From Clostridiales bacterium (GTDB lineage Bacteria; Bacillota; Clostridia; Oscillospirales; Oscillospiraceae): DNA of 16,212 nt. Each line of letters starts with the position of its first letter. Position 1 is the first letter of the stretch. Positions 1 through 6,986 of the stretch are shown piece by piece. The position numbers and the translations under genes were made by a program. The stretch is from contig DQIA01000047.1 of assembly GCA_003525905.1 (NCBI GenBank), positions 2,351 through 18,562 of the forward strand, read 5' to 3'. The notes beneath the pieces are model-generated. The model ran no database searches. It was not told the origin of the DNA and saw only the letters and a program-made list of their open reading frames with translations.

Positions 1-560
1 TCCAGCGCGGTCGTCGGCTCGTCGGCAAACAGGATCGACGGGTCGCCCGCCAGCGCAATGGCCAGCACGACGCGCTGGCGCATGCCGCCGGAAAAGTGGT
101 GCGGATACAGGCCACGCCGCTCCTCCGGCCGGTCGATGCCGACAAGGCGCATCAGCTCGAGCACGCGCTGCTCCAGAGCCGCGCCGCGCAGGCGGGGCGC
201 ATGAACACGGACAGCGGCCGCCAGCTGCGCGCCGACGGTCATGCTGGGGTTCAGCGCAGTCATCGGGTCCTGAAATACCATGGAAAACAATGAGCCGCGA
301 AGCTTCTGCAGCTCGCGTTCCCGCAGCTGCGTGATATCACGGCCATTTACCGCGATCGTGCCGCTCTTGCGCCGCGCGCTCGGCGGCAGCAGGTGCAGGA
401 TGCTCTTACACAGCACGCTTTTGCCGCAGCCGGATTCGCCCACGATGGCGAGGACCTCACCCGCGCGCAGCGAAAAGCTGACGTTGCGCACGGCCTGGAC
501 CTCTCCCGCCGGGGTGAAAAAGCTGACGGACAGATTTTTTACTTCCAGTAGCTCTGCCAT
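1..560 (-). CDS. Oligopeptide/dipeptide ABC transporter ATP-binding protein (OppD/DppD type), partial
   Basis: ATPase subunit that powers import of peptides (or a related small solute) on the cytoplasmic face of the membrane. The reading frame starts at the ATG at 560, 7 nt after an AGGTGAT ribosome binding site, and runs off the left edge, so about 186 N-terminal residues are present and the C-terminus is missing. Visible motifs in order: Walker A GESGCGKS (about residue 41), Q-loop [19 protein letters not shown] signature FSGGMRQR, Walker B ILFADEP. The Q-loop wording and the N-terminal [13 protein letters not shown] are typical of the OppD/DppD family (usual length about 320-340). It follows the binding-protein gene by 69 nt on the same strand, so the two are very likely one operon. 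The substrate cannot be told from this fragment. Confidence 0.93.
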   Translation of the reverse strand, partial: MAELLEVKNLSVSFFTPAGEVQAVRNVSFSLRAGEVLAIVGESGCGKSVLCKSILHLLPPSARRKSGTIAVNGRDITQLRERELQKLRGSLFSMVFQDPMTALNPSMTVGAQLAAAVRVHAPRLRGAALEQRVLELMRLVGIDRPEERRGLYPHHFSGGMRQRVVLAIALAGDPSILFADEPTTAL

Positions 561-585
561 AGGATCACCTGTTAAAACGTACATG

Positions 586-613
586 CGGGAGGCCCGGTTC
601 TGCGAGCCTCCCG
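586..613 (-). promoter_or_regulatory. Hairpin between binding-protein gene and ATPase gene
   Basis: An 8-bp perfect stem (CGGGAGGC at 586-593 against GCCTCCCG at 606-613) with a 12-nt loop lies just after the stop of the binding-protein gene and before the SD of the ATPase gene. On the transcribed minus strand it is preceded by an A-run and followed only by gcatgtacgtttt, so it is at best a partial terminator. In ABC operons such intergenic hairpins often stabilise the abundant binding-protein message and attenuate the downstream genes; that role is inferred here. Confidence 0.5.
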
Positions 614-629
614 ATGCTTTTTTCCGTTG

Positions 630-2174
630 TTATTTCTCGATCGTCCATTCCTGAACATTCCAGAAAATGCCGACGCCGTGGTGGCCGAGTACGGTATCCG
701 CTGCGATGCCCTGCAGACCGTCGACGGCGACATAGTTCGCGTCGATGTAGCAGATGAAGGCATAGGCGGGATCGGCGGCCAGAGCCTCCTGGAACTTGGC
801 GTAATACTGGCGGCGCTGCTCCGGGTCGGAGGTCTCGCGGGCCAGCTTCAGGTAGCTGTCCACGGCGGCATTGGAGTAGCCGGAGTAGTTTGCGCCCTTG
901 TCCGTGCCGAAGACCTTATAGGTGTGGTCGTCAGCGTCGAATGGGCTGCCCCAGCCGATGAGGCAGGCCATCTGCCCGCCCCAGTCCATCTGTGCGGGAA
1001 TGTCGACCGTGCAGTTGATGCCGATATCGCGCAGCTGCTGTGCGGCAGCCTGTGCAATGTCGATGCGGTCCTGCTCACCGGCCATCACGTTGATAACAAA
1101 GCCGATCTCCTTGCCGTTACGCTCGTAGAAGCCGTTTTCGCCCATCGTGCAGCCTGCGTCCTCCAGAATGGTCTTTGCCTTTTCCGGGTCATAGTCATAG
1201 TGCGCAACGTCAGGATCGTTATAAATGTTGCGCTGCAGGGGGCCATAGGCGGCCATGCCCTGCCCGAGCAGGACAGAGTCGATGATGGCCTGCCGGTCTA
1301 TGCCGTAGCAGATGGCGGGAATGAGGTCGCGGTTCTCCGTCCAGTAGTCATTCCAGAAGTTGAAGAGGATGCCGCGGTAATCTGCCGTCGTCATGTCATA
1401 GCAGGTATAGCCCTCCTTGTCCGTAAAGTCCTTTGCGTTTTTCGGATCGAGCAGGGCCAGATCGATCTCGCCGGACTTCAGCTGCAGAGCCTGCGCATTG
1501 TCATCCGTGACGATCTTGAAGATGATGCGGTCGATCTTCGGCGCACCGAGGTAATAATCCTCATTTTTGACCAACACGATGGACTGCCCGGCGTCCCAGC
1601 TCTCCAGCTTATACGGGCCGGTGCCGACCGGATGGCGGAAGAAGTCCGACTCCTGCATGTCCTTGCCCTGCAGCAGGTGCTGCGGCAGAATGGCCATGGT
1701 CATATAGTCAAGAAAGGCCACGTTCGGTGCGGACAGGCGGAACACGACGGTCTTATCGTCGGGAACCGTGATCTCCTCCACGTCTTCGAAGTTCGGCGCG
1801 TTCTCCGAGCCGTTTTCGGGGTCCATGATGGCTTCGATCGTGAACTTTACGTCCTCGGCCGTGAACGGCTCGCCGTCATGCCACTTCACGCCGTCGCGCA
1901 GGTGGAAGGTGTAGGTGCAGGCGTTCTCGTCGTATTCCCACGATTCGGCCAGACCGGCAACGACCTCGTTGCTGCCGTTGTGGGCGGTCAGACCGCTGAA
2001 GAGCAGCACGTTGATCTCGCCGTGCTCATCCATGGCGGGGTTGATGCGGGTGTAGTCGCCGCTGCCGTAGACGAGCGTTGTTCCTTCGTCTTCGGTCACT
2101 GCCGGGCTTTTGCTGCATGCGGCCAGCGCCAGAACGGCGCTCAGCACCAGCAGCAGTGCAAGAATTCGTTTCAT
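630..2174 (-). CDS. ABC transporter substrate-binding lipoprotein, family 5 (peptide/nickel type)
   Basis: Extracellular solute-binding lipoprotein of a peptide-type ABC importer, 514 residues, usual for SBP_bac_5. I start it at the ATG at 2174, not the upstream in-frame ATG at 2195, because an AGGAGG lies before 2174 and the protein then begins with a clean lipoprotein signal (MKRILALLL..., lipobox LALAAC, Cys20 the lipidated residue). The mature part shows family features: TLVYGSGDYTRINPA near the N-terminus, YTFHLRDGVKWHDGEPFTAEDVKFT (about residues 85-110), and PVGTGPYKLESW in the middle. It should deliver its ligand to the membrane complex whose ATPase gene follows. Ligand identity is not visible; peptides are the usual guess, and nickel or sugars are possible in this family. 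Confidence 0.93.
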   Translation of the reverse strand: MKRILALLLVLSAVLALAACSKSPAVTEDEGTTLVYGSGDYTRINPAMDEHGEINVLLFSGLTAHNGSNEVVAGLAESWEYDENACTYTFHLRDGVKWHDGEPFTAEDVKFTIEAIMDPENGSENAPNFEDVEEITVPDDKTVVFRLSAPNVAFLDYMTMAILPQHLLQGKDMQESDFFRHPVGTGPYKLESWDAGQSIVLVKNEDYYLGAPKIDRIIFKIVTDDNAQALQLKSGEIDLALLDPKNAKDFTDKEGYTCYDMTTADYRGILFNFWNDYWTENRDLIPAICYGIDRQAIIDSVLLGQGMAAYGPLQRNIYNDPDVAHYDYDPEKAKTILEDAGCTMGENGFYERNGKEIGFVINVMAGEQDRIDIAQAAAQQLRDIGINCTVDIPAQMDWGGQMACLIGWGSPFDADDHTYKVFGTDKGANYSGYSNAAVDSYLKLARETSDPEQRRQYYAKFQEALAADPAYAFICYIDANYVAVDGLQGIAADTVLGHHGVGIFWNVQEWTIEK

Positions 2175-2225
2175 TGGGGGTGGTCCTCCTGTCATTTCGG
2201 GCCCTTTCGCCCGTTCTCGTGATGC

Positions 2226-2268
2226 ATTTTAGCATACGAAATTCGGTTCCGGAAGCTCCCCCGGGGGA
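2226..2268 (-). promoter_or_regulatory. Possible promoter and GC palindrome upstream of the binding-protein gene
   Basis: On the minus strand a TATGCTAAAAT stretch (2226-2236) could supply a -10 element about 50 nt before the start codon, but no good -35 is present. Just upstream is a perfect 12-bp palindrome, TCCCCCGGGGGA (2257-2268), which could be a regulator site. Both are weak calls made from position and sequence only. Confidence 0.28.
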
Positions 2269-2361
2269 TATTCGATGCAAAAAGATCGAAAAAAGTTGTG
2301 CCGGCTTTGCCTCGTGAAAAAGTGGCCATAGCCGCTTTGACCTATGTTTGGAAACAAAACC

Positions 2362-2387
2362 GGACCGGTATCTACCGGATCTGGTCC
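2362..2387 (-). terminator. Possible terminator after the MFS gene
   Basis: On the minus strand GGACC (2387-2383) and GGTCC (2366-2362) can pair, with an inner CCGGTA/TACCGG repeat, followed by GGTTTTGTTT. The structure overlaps the MFS stop codon. The U-rich tail is interrupted and the inner repeat has a very short loop, so this is tentative. Confidence 0.35.
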
Positions 2388-3616
2388 ACACCGGGACGGT
2401 CCGCCAGCACCTGGCGCACCTGACGCCGCCGCAGAAATACCGTCAGCCAGCACACCGCCATGGTGATCAGACCGCAGACGGTCATGCAGAGGCGGTAATC
2501 CAGCACCTCTCCCAGTGCGCCGATGGCCAGAGAGAGCGCCGCTCCCGCCGCTGTGCAGAGCATGGACTCATAGGCATTGAGCCGGGCACGCAGCCGGTCG
2601 GGGATATAGCGCTGGACTGCCGCCTGACGGATGGTGGCGCTTTGAATGCCCAGAAAGCCGCAGATCGCCCGATTCACCAGCATCAGGGGATATGGCAGCC
2701 ACAGCAGGCAGGTGTCCATCAACTCATAGGTCTGATATACACCGAACAGAAAGCCAAAGCGCTTTTTCTCCGGGAGAGAGTAGCGGTAGCGGATGGCTCC
2801 GCCGATGGTGCGCCCGGCAAATTCCGCAACGGAGAAAAAGGAATACATGGCGGTAGTGAAGCCCGGCGCCGTGCGGAAAAAGGCGATGAGCAAGGGAGAA
2901 TAGCCCGAGGCCATGCCGTTGGTAACGGACATGTACGCATAGAGCCCGTGCAGGCCGTGCTCCTGCCGCAGATAGGCGGCTGCTTCCCGGACATCCCGCC
3001 ACCATGTTTTCAGAGACAGCAGCGGCTCCTGATCCCGGCGGCTTTCCTGCACGCGAATGCGACTTTCCAGGAAGGCCGCCAGCACTGAAAGCGCGGCCTG
3101 TATCAGCAGCAGCCGTCCCACGCCCAGCTTATCGTACAGCACCGCCGCCAGCGGCATCATCAGAACCTTCAAAATGGGATAGAGCATGGCTGAGACGGTG
3201 TAGGCCCGCTCTTCCTGCCCCTTCGGCAACAGCAGGGGATAAAAGCTGTTGTAGGCCAGCTCGTCGAAGGCCCCGAGGCACGACACGAGCAGGGAAAAGG
3301 CCAGATAAGCAATATAGGAAAAGGAACTGTGCAACAGAAACAGTCCTGCTCCGGCGTAGCACACGCCGTTGAGCAGGTCGCCCCACACCAGAAAAGGCTT
3401 ACGCGGCAGACGATCCATCATGGGAGCGACGACCAGCGGCAGCAGCACCATCGGGATCAGCTGGATGGCGACCACCAGCGCTGCTGCCAGCGTGCTGCCT
3501 GTTTCATCAAAGACCAGAAACGATAGGGCAAACTGACTGATGATGCCGCCTGCTGCGCCCAGTGCTGTGGCGGCAGTAATGCGGGTAAATTCCCGCGTCC
3601 AGAGTGTTTGTTTCAT
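2372..3616 (-). CDS. MFS transporter (drug/metabolite exporter-like)
   Basis: Predicted polytopic membrane protein of 414 residues, of the major facilitator type. The start is the ATG at 3616, behind a GAGGTG ribosome binding site; an in-frame ATG at 3670 has no SD. Roughly 10-12 hydrophobic segments are visible, the first from residue 12. After the second segment sits MMDRLPRKPFLVWGD, which fits the cytoplasmic loop motif A (D-R-x-x-R-K) of MFS proteins. In the second half, RYIPDRLRARLNAYESM is a loop seen in MFS exporters of the MFS_1/MFS_3 type. A TPR regulator gene lies 106 nt upstream on the same strand, suggesting regulated export of a drug, metabolite or peptide. The substrate is unknown, and export rather than import is inferred from family resemblance. 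Confidence 0.9.
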   Translation of the reverse strand: MKQTLWTREFTRITAATALGAAGGIISQFALSFLVFDETGSTLAAALVVAIQLIPMVLLPLVVAPMMDRLPRKPFLVWGDLLNGVCYAGAGLFLLHSSFSYIAYLAFSLLVSCLGAFDELAYNSFYPLLLPKGQEERAYTVSAMLYPILKVLMMPLAAVLYDKLGVGRLLLIQAALSVLAAFLESRIRVQESRRDQEPLLSLKTWWRDVREAAAYLRQEHGLHGLYAYMSVTNGMASGYSPLLIAFFRTAPGFTTAMYSFFSVAEFAGRTIGGAIRYRYSLPEKKRFGFLFGVYQTYELMDTCLLWLPYPLMLVNRAICGFLGIQSATIRQAAVQRYIPDRLRARLNAYESMLCTAAGAALSLAIGALGEVLDYRLCMTVCGLITMAVCWLTVFLRRRQVRQVLADRPGVDQIR

Positions 3617-3670
3617 AGTGTTCACCTCGCGGTTATAATTATCGCACAGCTCCTTACAAAAGGAAAGCAT

Positions 3671-3701
3671 GTCATCATGGGAAAATTATTCCCAGAATGA
3701 C
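3671..3701. repeat. 31-bp imperfect inverted repeat between regulator and MFS genes
   Basis: The arms are GTCATCATGGGAA (plus strand, 3671-3683) and TTCCCAGAATGAC (3689-3701), separated by AATTA; 11 of 13 positions pair. It lies 55-85 nt before the MFS start codon and has no U-run on either strand, so it looks more like a protein-binding operator than a terminator. The adjacent XRE regulator is the obvious candidate binder (inference). Confidence 0.5.
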
Positions 3702-3722
3702 ACGCTTAGATTGGCAAAAACA

Positions 3723-4838
3723 CTATATTACAGGAAACTCCTCAAGCAGGCGGCAAGCTTGGCGGTACTGGCGGTTCGCCTTGTACCATGCCAGCACCCA
3801 CTGCAGGTGGAACCGGGTGAAGCCCATGGGGTATGTCTCCTGCAGCTGCCGGAAGCAATCCAGCAGCTGCGCCCCGTAGGCGCTGTCGTGAAGGTAATCC
3901 GCATGCTCCAGCCGATAGCGTACCAGCGCCAGCATCTGCCGCTCTGCCTCGCAGGCGGTCAGAGACTCCGCCTGTTGGACGGCTGCCAATGCCTGCTCCC
4001 GGTGCCCTAACTGTTCATGGCAGATGGCGAGCTTGTGCAGGTCCAGAAAGCTGGGATGCGGGAGGCTGGAAAAGTAGGGCAGGGCTTTTTCCGGCTGGCC
4101 GAGCTGCAGCTGCGTGGCAGCGGTATTGTAGCGGAGGGATGCCAGGCTGTCCGTGTCGCCAAGAGCCTCTGCCAGATGCTCCGCTACAGAAAAATGGGTC
4201 ATCATTTCCTCCATGCGGCCCAGATCTGAGTAGCAGTTTCCTATAAGAATACGGCAGGAAAGCATCATATGGGGATAACCTGCGTCTGCCGCCGAGCGGT
4301 AGGCGTCTCGCAGTACCTCGATGGCGGTCGTATACGCCCCCTTTGTGTAGAGGGCTTTCCCGTGGAGCGAGGACAGCAGCGGCAGCGGTTCCAGCCGCGC
4401 GGCCTCGTCCCACCGCCCCTGCAGAGCACGCTGCAGAGCCAGCTGCCGGGTGGAGAGAAACGGCTCCCATTCCTCCGACAGGGGCTGCATTGTATCTGTG
4501 TAAAAGGCAGCCAGCAACAGGATGTCCGCCGCCAGCGGACTGCAGGCAAGTCTCTCCTGCTGGGGCAGTACCAGCTGCTCATAGCAAAGGAAAAAGCCGG
4601 GACTGCCGGAAAGCAGGGCGTTCCAGCAGGGCTCCAGATCCTCCGGCTCCGGTATCCAGACAAGGCCCAGACGACGAAGCAGAAGCTCCGTCACCTCCGG
4701 AGAGGGCTCTGCCTTGCCCTGCTCGATCTTGGACAGGTAGGAGGGAGTGCAGATGCCCAGGCACAGGCCGTCCTGACTCCAGTCCCGCCGGAGACGGGCC
4801 TGGCGAATCAGCAGCCCGGCGATCCTGGCGCCCCTCAT
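3723..4838 (-). CDS. XRE-family HTH regulator with C-terminal TPR repeats (RRNPP-like)
   Basis: Cytoplasmic DNA-binding regulator of 371 residues. The N-terminal 60 residues are an XRE/Cro helix-turn-helix (IRQARLRRDWSQ, then TPSYLSKIEQGKAEPSPEV, the recognition-helix region). The rest is helical with TPR-like units, clearest at GKALYTKGAYTTAIEVLRDA, CYSDLGRMEEMMTHFSVAE, YNTAATQLQLGQPEKALPYF and CHEQLGHREQALAAVQQAE. Length and layout match peptide-binding regulators such as PlcR, PrgX and related RRNPP proteins, whose TPR part binds a short peptide. I choose the ATG at 4838 over the ATG at 4862: neither has its own SD, but 4838 overlaps the stop of an upstream 34-codon ORF as ATGA, a translational-coupling arrangement. 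The likely target is the downstream MFS gene and its own operon. The effector is unknown; some HTH-TPR proteins sense no peptide. Confidence 0.85.
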   Translation of the reverse strand: MRGARIAGLLIRQARLRRDWSQDGLCLGICTPSYLSKIEQGKAEPSPEVTELLLRRLGLVWIPEPEDLEPCWNALLSGSPGFFLCYEQLVLPQQERLACSPLAADILLLAAFYTDTMQPLSEEWEPFLSTRQLALQRALQGRWDEAARLEPLPLLSSLHGKALYTKGAYTTAIEVLRDAYRSAADAGYPHMMLSCRILIGNCYSDLGRMEEMMTHFSVAEHLAEALGDTDSLASLRYNTAATQLQLGQPEKALPYFSSLPHPSFLDLHKLAICHEQLGHREQALAAVQQAESLTACEAERQMLALVRYRLEHADYLHDSAYGAQLLDCFRQLQETYPMGFTRFHLQWVLAWYKANRQYRQACRLLEEFPVI

Positions 4839-4939
4839 CCGATGAGACCCCGCAGAATGCATGCAGCCGAATGGAGGGCAAAGAGTCTGCGGCCGATGTT
4901 GGCAGCAGGCCCCGCCTGCTGGATTGTTTCTTTGTTCAT
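4835..4939 (-). CDS. 34-residue small protein coupled to the TPR regulator
   Basis: This short ORF starts at the ATG at 4939, which has one of the best SD sequences in the window (CGGAGGAAGCAAAATG), and ends at a TGA that overlaps the regulator's ATG (ATGA). The product begins MNKETIQQAGPAANIGRR and ends with a more hydrophobic stretch, LFALHSAACILRGLIG, containing one cysteine. Spacing and coupling argue that it is translated. It could be a peptide cofactor or pheromone precursor for the TPR protein, a leader peptide that sets regulator translation, or the truncated start of a lost gene. It lacks a classic Sec signal peptide, and I do not recognise the sequence as any known family. Confidence 0.62.
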   Translation of the reverse strand: MNKETIQQAGPAANIGRRLFALHSAACILRGLIG

Positions 4940-5031
4940 TTTGCTTCCTCCGAAAATCAAATTGCGGATCGTCTCGACCGGAACACCGCTTAGCCCCTCC
5001 CGCGTCATACTTCTGGGCTTCTACACGCGGA

Positions 5032-5059
5032 GCCCCGTACTCCGGAAGGAATACGGGGC
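5032..5059 (-). terminator. Hairpin downstream of glnA
   Basis: An 8-bp perfect stem, GCCCCGTA (5032-5039) against TACGGGGC (5052-5059), with an inner TCC/GGA pairing in the loop, begins 13 nt after the glnA stop on the minus strand. No U-run follows, so it may be a 3'-end stabilising hairpin or a factor-dependent terminator rather than a canonical intrinsic one. Confidence 0.45.
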
Positions 5060-5072
5060 CAATACGGTTCGG

Positions 5073-6500
5073 TCAGAGATCGAAATAGCGGTCGAACTCC
5101 GCTGGGTGCGGGATGCGGCTGATCTCCTGCGCGTCGGCGCGGAGCGTTTTGACGAGCGTCTCGAGCAGCGGCATCGGGAACACGCCGTCGCGCGTGAGAT
5201 AGTCGTGATCCGCTTCCAGCGCGTCGAGCGCTTCGTCGAGGCTGGCGGGCAGGTGGCCGAGGCGCTTGCGCTCGTCTGCCGGGAGGTCGAAGAGATTGAA
5301 GTCAAACGGCCCCCAGCCACGTCCTGCCGGATCGATCTCGTGCTCAATACCGTCGAGGCCTGCCATCAGAATGGCAGCGTAGGCAAAGTACGGGTTGCAC
5401 ATCGCGTCCGGGTTGCGGAGCTCGAAGCGCTTCTTGTCCGGCGATTTAACATAGGCCGGGATGCGCACGACGGCGCTGCGGTTCGCCATGGCATAGCCGA
5501 TGGTGACAGGGGCCTCGAAGCCGGGGATGAGGCGCTTGTAGGAATTCGTGCTGGGGTTCGTGATGGCGCAGAGGCTGCGGGCGTGCGTCAGCAGGCCGCC
5601 GATGAAGTGCATGGCCGTGCGGCTGAGCTGGCCATAGCCGTTCGGATCGTAGAACACGGGCTGACCGTTCTTGCGCAGGAGCATGTGTACGTGCATGCCG
5701 TTGCCGGCCTCGCCGTAGATGGGCTTCGGCATCAGTGTGGCCGTCATGCCGTTCGCGGCGGCCGTATTGCGGATGACGTATTTCGCGGCCATCGTGGCGT
5801 CTGCCAGACGGGTCATCTCGCCCAACTCGACCTCGATCTCCAGCTGGCCGGAGCCGCCGACCTCGTGGTGGTGATACTTGACGTCCACGCCCCACTTGGC
5901 AAGCTCCAGACAGATCTGGTTGCGCAGGTCAAACGTGCGGTCGCCGGGCAGATCGGCGTGGTAGCCATCGTGCGGGCCGGTGTGAAAGCCGTTGTTCGGG
6001 AATTCCCCGGCGGACCAGACGGACTCGCTGCACTGCAGGCGGTAGCCGACGGCATCCGGGCGCAGGGTGCGCGTCATGCCGTCAAAAACATGGAATTCAT
6101 ACTCCGGTCCGATGATCATCTCGTCCGCGACGCCGAGAGCCTGCATGTGGGCGATGGCGCTCTTGGCGACATTGCGCGGATACTGGTCGAACGGGCGGTT
6201 TGCCGGATGGTCGATGACCATGACGTCGCCGATCATCGTGAGCGTCGGCGCCTTGACGAACGGGTCGACGACCGCCGTCGTGATGTCCGGCAGGAAGACC
6301 ATGTCACTGCGCTCAACCTGGGCATAGCCGTAGTTCGAGCCGTCGAAGCCGATGCCGTGCGTCATGATGTCCTCGTTGAAGCGGGCTGCGGGGATAGACA
6401 GGTGCTTCCACCTGCCGCGGAGATCGATCATCTTGAAATCGAGAAATGCGATGCCGTTCTGGCGGATAAAATCCTGGATCTGCTGTACATTCTGAAACAT
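5073..6500 (-). CDS. glnA: Glutamine synthetase, type I
   Basis: ATP-dependent ligation of ammonium to glutamate to form glutamine; cytosolic dodecamer in this family. Length is 475 residues, close to the E. coli enzyme (469). Visible motifs: the beta-grasp N-domain with GIGFDGSNYGYA (residues 49-60), metal-ligand motif GPEYEFHVFD (131-140), YHHHEVGGSGQLEIE (209-223), GNGMHVHM (267-273, the metal-binding His), NPSTNSYKRLIPGFEAP (315-331), NRSAVVRIP (340-348) and RFELRNPDAMCNPYFAYAA (358-376). At the place of the E. coli adenylylation site (NLYDLP) this protein has NLFDLP, with Phe404 in place of Tyr, so it should not be adenylylated there. The start ATG at 6500 follows AGGAGG by 7 nt. It has its own promoter, divergent from the cysE operon. 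Confidence 0.97.
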   Translation of the reverse strand: MFQNVQQIQDFIRQNGIAFLDFKMIDLRGRWKHLSIPAARFNEDIMTHGIGFDGSNYGYAQVERSDMVFLPDITTAVVDPFVKAPTLTMIGDVMVIDHPANRPFDQYPRNVAKSAIAHMQALGVADEMIIGPEYEFHVFDGMTRTLRPDAVGYRLQCSESVWSAGEFPNNGFHTGPHDGYHADLPGDRTFDLRNQICLELAKWGVDVKYHHHEVGGSGQLEIEVELGEMTRLADATMAAKYVIRNTAAANGMTATLMPKPIYGEAGNGMHVHMLLRKNGQPVFYDPNGYGQLSRTAMHFIGGLLTHARSLCAITNPSTNSYKRLIPGFEAPVTIGYAMANRSAVVRIPAYVKSPDKKRFELRNPDAMCNPYFAYAAILMAGLDGIEHEIDPAGRGWGPFDFNLFDLPADERKRLGHLPASLDEALDALEADHDYLTRDGVFPMPLLETLVKTLRADAQEISRIPHPAEFDRYFDL

Positions 6501-6601
6501 AAAGGTTCCTCCTGCTCACATAATTTCCGCGGGGATAGTCCGAACTCGGAAAGACTGCGATTGGTAAAAATGACGGAGATTCTGGACTTGTGCTCGTCTG
6601 C

Positions 6602-6630
6602 ATTATAGTAAATTCACGAAGGAAAAGCAA
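6602..6630 (-). promoter_or_regulatory. glnA promoter
   Basis: On the minus strand TTGCTT (6630-6625), a 17-nt spacer and a perfect TATAAT (6607-6602) make a sigma-A-type promoter. The start point would be near 6595, giving a leader of about 95 nt before glnA. The leader contains a small AGT-CCG/CGG-ACT hairpin but no riboswitch that I recognise. Confidence 0.75.
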
Positions 6631-6719
6631 GCCCATTCCGGGCCCTGTGAAAAATTTTGTATATCGCTATGAATATACACGGACGAATGTCCGCGGGCGG
6701 TGTAATTTGCGGAAAAACC

Positions 6720-6748
6720 TTGACACCGCAGACCCTTGATGGTAATAT
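6720..6748 (+). promoter_or_regulatory. Promoter of the cysE-cysS operon
   Basis: Consensus -35 TTGACA (6720-6725), exactly 17 nt of spacer, then -10 TAATAT (6743-6748). Transcription should start near 6755 and run into the T-box leader. Confidence 0.82.
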
Positions 6749-6756
6749 AATACCAA

Positions 6757-6970
6757 TAATATAGGCGTTGTGACCGGGAAGAGTAGCCGGGCCGTCTGCC
6801 GCAGAGAGCGTCCGTCATTGGCTGAGAGCGGGCGCGGCGGACTCCGTGCGAAGCGTGCGCCCGTGAGCGCCGGGGAGACCCCGTTGGCCGCGTCAAGGCC
6901 GGAGCAACAAATCAGAGTGGAACCGCGAGCACTGCCCGCCTCTGGAGCAATCCGAGGCTGGCAGTTTTTT
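6757..6970 (+). ncRNA. T-box leader, cysteine-specific
   Basis: A tRNA-sensing leader that lets transcription continue into cysE-cysS when uncharged tRNA-Cys accumulates. Seen directly: the stem I start GGGAAGAGTAG (AGTA motif, about 6776-6786); a stem I helix GTCTGCCGC (about 6792-6800) that pairs with GCGGCGGAC (about 6834-6842); the conserved T-box core AGAGTGGAACCGCG (6914-6927), which holds the bulge for the tRNA NCCA end; and a terminator ending in six U's. Two UGC (Cys) codons occur on the 3' side of stem I (6847-6849 and 6856-6858), either of which could be the specifier; the second follows a GAA. The downstream cysE and cysS genes support cysteine specificity. Confidence 0.93.
6932..6970 (+). 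terminator. T-box intrinsic terminator
   Basis: CTGCC (6932-6936) pairs with GGCAG (6960-6964) and CCTC (6939-6942) with GAGG (6954-6957), followed by TTTTTT (6965-6970). It lies immediately after the T-box core, which should pair within the competing antiterminator when uncharged tRNA is bound. Confidence 0.88.
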
Positions 6971-6986
6971 GTTTGGAGGCGAAAGA

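Noticed and set aside
627..2222. 531-codon plus-strand open frame opposite the binding-protein gene
   Set aside because: Mirror of the SBP_bac_5 codons with repetitive Val/Ala/Leu/Asp composition and no domain; the minus-strand gene explains the region.
3622..3678. 18-codon ORF on the minus strand just before the MFS gene (MMTCFPFVRS...)
   Set aside because: No SD upstream and it starts inside the inverted repeat; little reason to think it is translated, although its position near the MFS start is suggestive.
4839..4862. Upstream ATG giving 8 extra residues to the TPR regulator
   Set aside because: No SD, and the ATGA overlap at 4838 gives a better-supported start beginning close to the HTH domain.
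4269..6608. 779-codon open frame on the plus strand opposite glnA and the regulator
   Set aside because: It is antisense to clearly recognisable glnA and XRE-TPR genes, has no SD or family motifs, and such long shadows are expected in G/C-biased DNA.
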